Shown: positions 1 through 8,031 of the stretch, piece by piece | Layout: the number at the start of each line of letters is the position of its first letter | How positions within the stretch are numbered: position 1 is the stretch's first letter | NCBI GenBank assembly: GCA_963676095.1 | Contig: OY781040.1 | Span: 7,564,001 to 7,628,000 of the forward strand | Source: G963676095 sp963676095 | GTDB taxonomy: Bacteria; Bacteroidota; Bacteroidia; Bacteroidales; Prolixibacteraceae | Direction: 5' to 3' | DNA length: 64,000 bases | Program-made: the position numbers and the translations under genes | Notes under the pieces: generated by a model | The model's database searches: none | Told to the model about the DNA's origin: nothing | The model's input: the letters and a program-made list of their open reading frames with translations, nothing else

Positions 1-25
1 TCAAAGTATTTAAAAAGCACATTAC

Positions 26-1435
26 ATGAAGAACTGTTTAATTATATTAATCACGGGTTTAGCCTTGCTGGCAACTTCGTGTATCGACGACCTGGGAAAC
101 TATTCGTACACTGCACCCGAGGAACCGGTTGTAACCAATCTCGACAGCGTTTATTACGTGAATGTTGGCGACTATCTGGTTATTGAGCCCAATGTATCGT
201 TCAGTAACAAAGATGATTTATCATACGAATGGAAAATTGACATTCCGGATGAACTCAGAACCGAAAATTACGAAGGCGAAACGCTGGATATCTTTTTCGG
301 ATTGGAAACGAACACGTACAGTGCCCGCCTGGCCGTTGTCGACAATTCGAACGGCATGAAATATTTCTATCCGTTTTCAATTGTGGCGCAAGCCAACTTC
401 TCTGAGGGGATTGCGTTGCTGACTTCCAACAACGGGAAGGCTGAAATTTCATTTATAAAACCGGACGGAAGCATTCAATCCAATATTTATGAGCAAATGT
501 ATGGAGAACCTCTTCCGGACGGCCCCAGACAGCTCATTGCCCTGCAGCAGATATACATGACCGGCATGCCATACCTGGGGTACTGGATCATTTGCTCAGA
601 CAAGGACAATCCAGGGGTTGAAATTAATGTCGACACATTCCAGCGTATTAAATATTTCCGGGACAACTTTTTCGATACGCAAAAATCAGAACTGGACGCC
701 CAGGCTTTCTTTCCCCAAGGAGTCGGTGTTATGAATGGCATCATTAACAACAAATTGTATCTCGGGGCCTCATCAACTTATTATGTCAGCTCTATTTACG
801 GTTTTTTCGGGGAACCGGTCCCTGGAGATTACGAGTTGGATCCTCATTTTATAACCACCGACGGTTATTATATCGGTTATGATCCCCAATACAAACGACT
901 GGATTATTTCGATGGCGGAGGGAACTTTTATGGCGATGACTATGATGTATCAGGCGACACACTCGATCCGAAAGATCTCGACATTGAGGTACTGGATATG
1001 GAAATGGTCAGTACAGACGCTAACTATATCATCGGCATTGATAAGACAGACGGAAAAATATATGAATATAAATTCGGGGTAAAGACAGATCCAAGAACTG
1101 TACTTCCCCTTTCAAAACAAGTTTTTGTCAACCAGGATATTGTTGATGAAAACAGCAAGTGGGTTTTATCTCCTACCGAGATTTTCTACTTCACTCATGG
1201 CAGTACCGTTTACCGGTACAATCCGCTAAACGGGGAGGTGCGTACACTCACTGCCGATTTCGGCGGTAAAAACGTAACCATGCTAAAATTGGAAAAGGAC
1301 GGTAAAACATTAATCGCCGGAACAGAAGGGAGCATCTACTTCCTGGACATCAGTACCGGTAAATACGGTGACCTGATCAGCAAAATCGACGGAATAGAAG
1401 GCGAACCGGTCGATTTATATATCAAAGAAAATTAA
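26..1435 (+). CDS. PKD-like family surface lipoprotein of a glycan-utilisation locus
   Basis: The 469-residue product starts with a short hydrophobic segment and the lipobox LLATSC, so it should be a lipoprotein with the lipidated cysteine at about residue 19. The mature start (CIDDLGNYSY) and the following Ig/PKD-like segment (about residues 25-125) match the Bacteroidota family called PKD-like lipoproteins. The rest looks like a beta-propeller or beta-rich region. In this phylum such genes usually sit after SusC/SusD and before a TlpA-type protein, as here. The role is inferred to be surface glycan or glycoprotein binding; no catalytic motif is visible. SusC/D genes are not in the window. 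Confidence 0.8.
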   Translation: MKNCLIILITGLALLATSCIDDLGNYSYTAPEEPVVTNLDSVYYVNVGDYLVIEPNVSFSNKDDLSYEWKIDIPDELRTENYEGETLDIFFGLETNTYSARLAVVDNSNGMKYFYPFSIVAQANFSEGIALLTSNNGKAEISFIKPDGSIQSNIYEQMYGEPLPDGPRQLIALQQIYMTGMPYLGYWIICSDKDNPGVEINVDTFQRIKYFRDNFFDTQKSELDAQAFFPQGVGVMNGIINNKLYLGASSTYYVSSIYGFFGEPVPGDYELDPHFITTDGYYIGYDPQYKRLDYFDGGGNFYGDDYDVSGDTLDPKDLDIEVLDMEMVSTDANYIIGIDKTDGKIYEYKFGVKTDPRTVLPLSKQVFVNQDIVDENSKWVLSPTEIFYFTHGSTVYRYNPLNGEVRTLTADFGGKNVTMLKLEKDGKTLIAGTEGSIYFLDISTGKYGDLISKIDGIEGEPVDLYIKEN

Positions 1436-1446
1436 TCCATATTCCC

Positions 1447-1498
1447 GGCAGCCAAAGTATAATTCGGAGCCTTGCTTTTGCTTTGGCTGCCTTTATTT
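1447..1498 (+). terminator. Hairpin terminator after the PKD-like lipoprotein
   Basis: The arms GGCAGCCAAAG and CTTTGGCTGCC pair perfectly over 11 bp, enclose a 23-nt loop and are followed by TTTATTT. It lies in the 79-bp gap before the TlpA-like gene, so it may only attenuate transcription into that gene. Confidence 0.7.
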
Positions 1499-1514
1499 CA
1501 AATTAAAAAATTTT

Positions 1515-2657
1515 ATGAAGAAAAGATCATTGCTATTAATTTCAGGGATTTTGCCGGCCATGGCATTTGCACAAAGCAACAGTTTTATCCTGAACGGTAA
1601 AATCGGGAACCTGAACCCGCCTGTAAAGGTTTATTTCGATTATATGAAAGGCGATGAAAATCACGAAGATTCAACCACCGTCAAAAACGGGGCCTTTACA
1701 TTCGAAGGCTATGCCCCGGAACCTTCTCCCGCCCGTATGATTATCGATTACGACGGTATAAGCAAAGGACATGGAGCAAGATTCGGCAATACAATTTATT
1801 TTTATGTTGAAGAAGGAAAGCTCACAATGGAATCGCCGGATTCATTGGAAAACGCAAGGTTTATCAACTCGCCGGTCAACGATGAATACCAGGCTTATCT
1901 GAAGGAAGTCGGAGGTTTACCGCAAGAGATCAGTGCCCGGATCGGTGCAATTTATGCCGCTGCCACCCCTGAACAGCAAAAGGATACTGTTTTTATCAGC
2001 AGCCTCAACAAAAAAATGCACGACGCAATTGCCCTGCGCCAGAAAAAACAACTGGAGTATGTGCGTCAACACCCTGACAACTATTTCAGCATTGTCGCCC
2101 TCACTGAAGGCGCAGGGACCCAACTCAACCTGCTTCAGTCTGAACCGTTATTCCTTTCGTTGAGCAATAATGTCAAAAAGACTATTCCCGGGAAAGCTTT
2201 TGCCCAAAGGCTTGAAGCTGCACGTACGACCAACATTGGATCCATGGCGCCCGACTTCACCCAAAATGATGTGAACGGGGAACCGGTAAGTTTATCCGGC
2301 TTCAGGGGTAAATACGTACTTCTGGATTTCTGGGCTTCGTGGTGCCATCCGTGCCGCGGCGAAAACCCGAACCTGGTAAAGGCTTACAGCAAATATAAAG
2401 ACAGCAATTTTGAAATTCTGGGCGTTTCGCTTGACCAGGAAAGTACCCGGGCTGCCTGGATCGCAGCCATCAAAAATGACGGGCTGACCTGGACCAACGT
2501 GTCCGATTTGAAATCGTGGAACAATGAAGCCGCCCTTTTATACGGCGTAAGGGCCATTCCCCAGAATTACTTAATAAATCCGGATGGTTTCATCGTTGCA
2601 AAAAATTTAAGGGGGGAAGAACTGGAATCCAAGCTTAAGGAAATTTTCAATCAATAA
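1515..2657 (+). CDS. TlpA-family thiol-disulfide oxidoreductase with DUF4369-like N-terminal domain
   Basis: The 380-residue protein has a Sec signal peptide (first about 19 residues, ending AFAQ). An N-terminal beta-rich region (about 20-120) resembles DUF4369. A C-terminal thioredoxin fold has the active site WASWCHPC at about residue 275 and the cis-proline region AIPQNYLI near 350. It should act in the periplasm as a membrane-associated or soluble disulfide reductase. Genes of this type commonly end SusCD/lipoprotein operons, which fits its place after the PKD-like gene. A strong terminator follows it. Confidence 0.88.
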   Translation: MKKRSLLLISGILPAMAFAQSNSFILNGKIGNLNPPVKVYFDYMKGDENHEDSTTVKNGAFTFEGYAPEPSPARMIIDYDGISKGHGARFGNTIYFYVEEGKLTMESPDSLENARFINSPVNDEYQAYLKEVGGLPQEISARIGAIYAAATPEQQKDTVFISSLNKKMHDAIALRQKKQLEYVRQHPDNYFSIVALTEGAGTQLNLLQSEPLFLSLSNNVKKTIPGKAFAQRLEAARTTNIGSMAPDFTQNDVNGEPVSLSGFRGKYVLLDFWASWCHPCRGENPNLVKAYSKYKDSNFEILGVSLDQESTRAAWIAAIKNDGLTWTNVSDLKSWNNEAALLYGVRAIPQNYLINPDGFIVAKNLRGEELESKLKEIFNQ

Positions 2658-2676
2658 CAGGAAAAAGAAGAAAGCC

Positions 2677-2738
2677 GGGGCCGTCCAAAAAGTCTGACAA
2701 ATTTTAGTTAGAACCTACTTTTTGGACAGCCCCCTTTT
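2677..2738 (+). terminator. Long inverted-repeat terminator
   Basis: A 17-bp stem with one mismatch joins the GGGGCCGTCCAAAAAGT arm (2677-2693) to the ACTTTTTGGACAGCCCC arm (from 2717), followed by CTTTTCC. It closes the plus-strand operon. Confidence 0.75.
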
Positions 2739-3118
2739 CCTTGAGTTATCACTCACGGTGATTAAGATAAGATTTGGGCAGGACGGTCTGCGAAGGTCTT
2801 ATAGCAGAAAACAAAGGAAAAAAATCAGGACAAGCCGTTGAAAATGATCAAAGAAAAGGTTGTCACCGATGAAGAAAACCACACTCAGGGATAATTGATT
2901 TGTCCCACAATCAGCATGATATTTTATTGAAATTACGGGTAACCCTGCAAGGGTTATCTATGATTTAAAGAAAAACATCAATCAAATTATCTATATAATA
3001 TAATCAAGTTATTATAATAATTTATTAGAATTATACTAATAATTTGATTAGAATCATTAGTATAATTTGATGTGATTACAACGATCCCTTTCACAAAGAG
3101 TAACATTAATCCAATCGT
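2739..3118. other. AT-rich intergenic region with inverted repeats
   Basis: I find no convincing gene in this stretch. Its right half is extremely AT-rich. It contains a perfect 12-bp inverted repeat (AATTATACTAAT at 3029-3040 and ATTAGTATAATT at 3056-3067) nested in further imperfect copies of the same words, so it could extrude a cruciform. It separates two convergent operons. Confidence 0.5.
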
Positions 3119-3156
3119 GTTATGCGCATAACAGAAATGAATTATGCGCATAACTT
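3119..3156. repeat. Two tandem copies of a palindrome with core ATGCGCAT
   Basis: GTTATGCGCATAAC is a perfect 14-bp palindrome at 3119-3132. It recurs with one changed base at 3143-3156 just downstream of the fucosidase gene. A third, partial copy (GTTATGCGCAT) occurs near 10424, upstream of the first GH92 gene of the same block. Confidence 0.7.
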
Positions 3157-3162
3157 TTCACA

Positions 3163-3178
3163 GGGGCAACGCCCCTCA
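3163..3178 (-). terminator. Short hairpin overlapping the fucosidase stop
   Basis: On the minus strand GAGGGGC pairs with GCCCCT across a GTT loop and is followed by GTGAAAAG. The stem includes the stop codon of the fucosidase gene. The U-tract is weak, so terminator function is an inference. Confidence 0.4.
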
Positions 3179-4582
3179 TCTTTGTTCAAAATACACACCC
3201 ATTTCCGAAATGGAAGGCGCTTCCGAAGAATTGTCAATTTGGATACGGACCTTGTTCCCCCAAACGGTATCGAAACGGTGGAGTTTAAACCGTGAGGTGT
3301 TCCCGCCCGAGAAAATGGTCTTCCATTCTCCGTTTTCCTGATACTGCAAGGTGTATTTCCGGATATTCGGATGAGGCTCCATGACTGTTATCATGTTAAA
3401 TGGATGGGCCCCTTCCAGGTCGATTTCGAGCCAGGGATTTTTAACTGCTTTATTCGATTGCCAGGCTGTTCCGAAATCATCGTCGTTTGCAAAATCCATG
3501 ATCCACATGTCGTTCGACCAGCTTGAACTTGCCGGTTTAAATTTTGCAATATTTTTTGACGTAACAGGCAACATACCCGGAGCAAGGGGTTCTGTCGCCC
3601 CTTTGTTTTCCCATAAACTGCCAATCTTCTTCAGTGCCTGGAGTGCATTATCGTCAATAAGGCCATCGCGGTTGGGGGCCACATTCAGTATAAAATTACA
3701 ATGGGCATTATTCAACGGAATGATATCGTTATTTACCAGGTCTTCCGGACTTTTAAGCTGATCTCTCGGGAACGATGTTTTCCAGAACCAGCTCCATTGG
3801 AGCGGGAGACAGGATAAGGCAGGCAGCTGATTAACATCTTTTGAAATACGCTGTCCCGCATTTTGTTCATACGACTTGATGTCGGAATAAAACAATGCCC
3901 CTTCCGGATACTTGGCCGAATTTAAATCCATCAGCAAACAATCCGGTTGAAGTGATTTCACCAGCTGATATATTTCATCAAACGGGACCTCGTCATACGA
4001 AATTCTCGACCATGGAGCATCCCATCCATCGATGATCAGGGCCTCAATCTTTCCGTAATGGGTCAGCAGTTCGGTCAGCTGCGCTTTAATCATATCGACA
4101 TGTTTCCGGGTAATGAATCCCGGACGCAGCCGGTCGTGCGTATCAAGAATCGAATAGTAAAGCATCACTTTCAGTCCGTTTGCCCTGAATGCATCGGTAA
4201 ATTCTTTAACAACATCGCGTTTAAGCGGACTGTTCATCACATTGTAATCCGAAACTTTTGTATCCCAGATGCAAAAGCCGCTGTGATGTTTCGTGGTAAG
4301 GCACCCATATGACATATGCGCCGATTTTGCAGCCCTGGCCCACTGGCCGCAATCCAGTTTGGCCGGGTTAAAAAGACTGGCCGGGGCATCCGGGTCGGGC
4401 CAGTCTTCATTTACATATGTCGGGATATTAAAATGGATGAACATACCAAAGCGCAGGTCAACGAATTGTTGTTGCAACTCGTGCAGTCTTTCTGCTTTGG
4501 ACAACTCTTTGGCACTTGAGTTCTCTATGCCGGTAATGCTTATAAACAAAAGAAAAAGAATATAAAGACGTATGGGTTTCAT
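3176..4582 (-). CDS. GH29 alpha-L-fucosidase with C-terminal discoidin-like domain
   Basis: The 468-residue secreted enzyme has a signal peptide (first about 24 residues). Hallmarks of GH29 are visible: FGMFIHFN near residue 45, LTTKHHSGFCIWDT at 95-108, and ALIIDGW at about 181-187, where D185 is the likely nucleophile. Residues after about 340 resemble an F5/8 type C carbohydrate-binding domain. It should release terminal alpha-L-fucose retaining configuration, in the periplasm or at the cell surface. It lies 17 bp downstream of the GH92 fusion on the same strand, so the genes are probably co-transcribed. Linkage specificity cannot be read from sequence. Confidence 0.88.
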   Translation of the reverse strand: MKPIRLYILFLLFISITGIENSSAKELSKAERLHELQQQFVDLRFGMFIHFNIPTYVNEDWPDPDAPASLFNPAKLDCGQWARAAKSAHMSYGCLTTKHHSGFCIWDTKVSDYNVMNSPLKRDVVKEFTDAFRANGLKVMLYYSILDTHDRLRPGFITRKHVDMIKAQLTELLTHYGKIEALIIDGWDAPWSRISYDEVPFDEIYQLVKSLQPDCLLMDLNSAKYPEGALFYSDIKSYEQNAGQRISKDVNQLPALSCLPLQWSWFWKTSFPRDQLKSPEDLVNNDIIPLNNAHCNFILNVAPNRDGLIDDNALQALKKIGSLWENKGATEPLAPGMLPVTSKNIAKFKPASSSWSNDMWIMDFANDDDFGTAWQSNKAVKNPWLEIDLEGAHPFNMITVMEPHPNIRKYTLQYQENGEWKTIFSGGNTSRFKLHRFDTVWGNKVRIQIDNSSEAPSISEMGVYFEQR

Positions 4583-4599
4583 TTTTTTATTTTTTTGAT

Positions 4600-7500
4600 T
4601 TATTGCTCGTTGCTTAACGAGTAAGGCACATCATCTTTTCCTGTGGCCCTTGTTTTATTTGGGGTGCCGGTCATCTCGAAATTAATTTCGGCCCCTTTTT
4701 GGAACGCAGAATATTCAAAATAGTTTTTGGTGTATTCGTCCCCGTTGTAGTTAACCAGATTGATGTAGCGGTTTTCGTTACTGTTGTTTGGTGCGCTGAT
4801 CTCCACTTTGTTACCGTTCTCCAGGCTAAGGACGACTTTTTTAAACAAAGGGGCACCAATTACATACTGGTCACTGGCCGGGCAAACCGGATAGAAGCCC
4901 ATTGCCGAGAAAACATACCAGGCAGAGGTCTGTCCGTTATCTTCATCGCCGCAATAACCATCGGGAGTAGCAAAATACAGACGGTTCATTACTTCGCGGA
5001 CCCAGTATTGGGCCTTATAGGAAGCCCCGGCATAGTCGTATAAATAGATCATATGCTGAATCGGCTGGTTCCCATGTGCATAATTGCCCATATGCATAAT
5101 CTGCATCTCCCGTATTTCGTGAATAACACCCCCATAGTAACTGTCATCGAAAACAGGCGGAAGGCTGAAGACAGAGTCGAGCATGCTCACAAACATTTTG
5201 TTCCCTCCCATCAGGTTAATTAAACCCTGTACATCATGGAAGACCGACCATGTATAGTGCCAGCTGTTGCCTTCGGTAAAAGCGTCGCCCCATTTAAACG
5301 GATTGAACGGCGACTGGAAAGTTCCGTCTGAGTTACGGCCACGCATTAATTTTGTTTCCGGATCGAATACGTTTTTATAATTCAAGCTGTGCGCTTTATA
5401 GCGGTCGAGTTCAGACTCCGGTCTTTTCAGCTTTTTGCCCATCTGGTAAATGCACCAGTCATCGTAAGCATATTCGAGCGTCCGTGCTACCGATTCGTTG
5501 ATGTGTACATCGTAAGGAATATAGCCTTTTTCGTTGTAATAATGATAACCGTAACGTCCGGTCGAAGATATCGTCGGATGAACATTATTGGCGCCCCAAA
5601 GCATCCCCTCGTACATTTTTACCGAATCACATTTCGTTATGCCCTTCAGAAACGCATCGGCCACGACAGAGGCGGAATTATTGCCCACCATACATCCTCT
5701 GTGCCCGGGGCTCGCCCATTCCGGGAAAAAGCCGCTTTCAAGATAAGTATTCAGCAAGCCGGCCTGCATTTTTTCAGCCATTGACGGATAAACAAGATTT
5801 ACAAAAGGGAACAGGCTGCGGAAAGTATCCCAGAACCCGGTATCGGTGAACAAATAACCGGGTTTGACCTCTCCATGATAAGGACTGTAATGAACAGGTT
5901 TTCCATCGGCACCGAACTCGTAAAACATGCGGGGAAATAACACGGAACGGTACATACAGGAATAAAAGGTACGGATTTGATCGATGTTGTCGCCCCCGAC
6001 TGCAATTCGGCCCAGGACTTCGTTCCATCGCTGACGGGCAGCTTCTTTCACCTGATCGAACGATTTTGTCCCGATCTCTTTCATATTCCGTTCGGCCTGT
6101 TCGAAGCTAATGAACGATGAAGTGACCTTGGCAGTAATCACTTCACCCTTTTTCGTTTTGAAACCAATAGCTGCGCCCACATGGTCGTTTGTCAGTTCTG
6201 AGACGCCCTTTTGGACCTGATTATTGCTCCATATGTTGCTGCTTTCGAAAGGATGATCGAATTCAATTACAAAATAATTTTTAAAATTTTGGGGAACGCC
6301 GCCACTATTGCGCGTGGTAAACCCGATGACCTTGTTTTCTTCCGGGATGATTTTAATGTATGATCCCCGGTCGAAAGCATCGACAATCACATACGACTGA
6401 TCATTTTCCGGAAAGGTAAAGCGGAAACAGGCACAACGTTCGGTCGGCGCAATTTCCGTTTCTACGTCATGATCAGCCAGATAAACGCTGTAGTAATACG
6501 GTTTCGCAGTTTCGGCTTTATGAGAAAACCACGATGCCCGGCTATCTTCGTCAATTTTCAGTCCGCCGGTTACCGGCATAATGGAAAATTGTCCGTAATC
6601 GTTAATCCAGGGGCTGGGCTGATGGGTTTGTTTAAACCCGCGGATCTTGTCGGACTGATAAGTGTAAGCCCAGCCATCACCCATTTTGCCTGTCTGGGGC
6701 ATCCAGAAATTCATTCCCCACGGCAAGGCGATGGCCGGATAGGTATTTCCATTCGACAACGATATTTTCGAATCGGTCCCCATCAGCGGGTTTACGAATT
6801 CAACGGCATTTTCTTTCATATATGATTCCAGTGCATAATCCTGGAGAAAACTTTGGTATTCGTTCCACAATCCCTGAATGCTTTTATCCTTGCCAAGAAT
6901 CGATTTCATGGCCGCATCGAAACTCCATGGGTTAATATCGACTGCCGAACGGTTGAATTTCCGGAGAAAATCAGGATCTTTGGTCGTGAGCCACTGAAGA
7001 AAGAAACCGGTAGTACGGTAGCCGTCCATCCAGCTGCCTCCCGGTTTACGGCTCGACACGGGGAAAAAACCGGCTTCGAAGCGAACGGCATCAGCCAGTC
7101 CTTCGATAAATGCAAAATATTCGTCGCCGGCACGGTACTCGCCACAGCCCTTGGGACAGAACTGATAGGCATGGGTCAGTTCGTGGTACAAAACGCCACG
7201 GGTCTCGTAAAGCACATCGGCATCACCTTTCGTCTTTGCGGTCTTTTCAACCCAGTCGGCACTGTAAAAAATATCAATTACCGGAGGTTCGCCTCCCTTG
7301 GCAGAGATACCCTTATCAGGGCGTAATTCATAGTTAATTTTGCGGACGTCCATCCGTTCGTCTTTGTCTGTCCAGTATAAAATTGATGCGACTTTCTGTG
7401 CATGGGCCATGATAAATTCCGAGGGATCTTGAATTAACCGGCGATAGATCTTTGATCCGGGAACGGTATCGTTTTTATCGACAAAGTTCACCTCCGGATA

Positions 7501-8004
7501 AACAAAGTGCTCCCAGCCGGATAATGGGAACTTCCCGCTAAACAATGAAATCTCAGCCAAAGCGACATTCGTTTTTTTAGCCGACTTCAGTTCAAATTTA
7601 TAATAGCTGTAAGCGGAAGGATTTTCAATTTTAAATGCTTTTGTCTGAAACCGGGAATAAAAACTACCGGATTGTTTTTTATCCAGGACAGTCCATTCCG
7701 ATTGGTCATTTGAGCCGGAAACGATCCATTGAACGGGGTCGTCGGCCGGATTTACATCCGCTGAGGTTAACGTGTAATAAGTTGCCTCAGCAGGTGTTGA
7801 AAACTGACAGACAACTGTCGCTTGGTTACCTTTAGCCTGGCAATAGGAGACTGAACTGTTGTCGTTCAATAAAGCGACATCTTTTGCTGACGTAAAGGCA
7901 GTATTAACAGCATTTACCGAAGCTGGGTGCAACCTGTTCTGACCGGATGCAGTAAAGCTGCAAACCAAAATTGCCAGAATAACATTTAGTAATATCTTGT
8001 TCAT
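4600..8004 (-). CDS. Fusion of discoidin-like domain, basic secretory protein (BSP) peptidase-like domain and GH92 alpha-mannosidase
   Basis: I chose the ATG at 8004 because the signal peptide MNKILLNVILAILVCSF starts there; an upstream in-frame ATG at 8031 is less likely. The 1134-residue product has, in order, an F5/8-like domain (about 25-160), a BSP-like domain (about 175-395) with HELTH at 274-278 and FIEGLAD about 25 residues later (a gluzincin-like arrangement), and GH92 from about 403 (FVNPLMGTD). GH92 motifs TEGNSWHYTW, HGNQP and GDEDNGQTSAWY are present. GH92 enzymes are calcium-dependent, inverting exo-alpha-mannosidases. HGNQP here differs from HGNEP in the next gene, suggesting a different linkage preference. 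Combining a protease-like fold with a mannosidase points to glycoprotein substrates (inference). Confidence 0.85.
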   Translation of the reverse strand: MNKILLNVILAILVCSFTASGQNRLHPASVNAVNTAFTSAKDVALLNDNSSVSYCQAKGNQATVVCQFSTPAEATYYTLTSADVNPADDPVQWIVSGSNDQSEWTVLDKKQSGSFYSRFQTKAFKIENPSAYSYYKFELKSAKKTNVALAEISLFSGKFPLSGWEHFVYPEVNFVDKNDTVPGSKIYRRLIQDPSEFIMAHAQKVASILYWTDKDERMDVRKINYELRPDKGISAKGGEPPVIDIFYSADWVEKTAKTKGDADVLYETRGVLYHELTHAYQFCPKGCGEYRAGDEYFAFIEGLADAVRFEAGFFPVSSRKPGGSWMDGYRTTGFFLQWLTTKDPDFLRKFNRSAVDINPWSFDAAMKSILGKDKSIQGLWNEYQSFLQDYALESYMKENAVEFVNPLMGTDSKISLSNGNTYPAIALPWGMNFWMPQTGKMGDGWAYTYQSDKIRGFKQTHQPSPWINDYGQFSIMPVTGGLKIDEDSRASWFSHKAETAKPYYYSVYLADHDVETEIAPTERCACFRFTFPENDQSYVIVDAFDRGSYIKIIPEENKVIGFTTRNSGGVPQNFKNYFVIEFDHPFESSNIWSNNQVQKGVSELTNDHVGAAIGFKTKKGEVITAKVTSSFISFEQAERNMKEIGTKSFDQVKEAARQRWNEVLGRIAVGGDNIDQIRTFYSCMYRSVLFPRMFYEFGADGKPVHYSPYHGEVKPGYLFTDTGFWDTFRSLFPFVNLVYPSMAEKMQAGLLNTYLESGFFPEWASPGHRGCMVGNNSASVVADAFLKGITKCDSVKMYEGMLWGANNVHPTISSTGRYGYHYYNEKGYIPYDVHINESVARTLEYAYDDWCIYQMGKKLKRPESELDRYKAHSLNYKNVFDPETKLMRGRNSDGTFQSPFNPFKWGDAFTEGNSWHYTWSVFHDVQGLINLMGGNKMFVSMLDSVFSLPPVFDDSYYGGVIHEIREMQIMHMGNYAHGNQPIQHMIYLYDYAGASYKAQYWVREVMNRLYFATPDGYCGDEDNGQTSAWYVFSAMGFYPVCPASDQYVIGAPLFKKVVLSLENGNKVEISAPNNSNENRYINLVNYNGDEYTKNYFEYSAFQKGAEINFEMTGTPNKTRATGKDDVPYSLSNEQ

Positions 8005-8031
8005 ATGAAAAAAACTGATTAATAGGGTCAA

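Noticed and set aside
3144..3341. Plus-strand ORF overlapping the fucosidase end
   Set aside because: It is a shadow frame of the GH29 gene with no family features.
4600..8004. HGNQP motif as proof of a phosphomannose-specific GH92
   Set aside because: The Glu-to-Gln change reported for phosphodiester-cleaving GH92 enzymes probably concerns the catalytic acid in the TEG motif, which is intact here; HGNQP seems common in the family.
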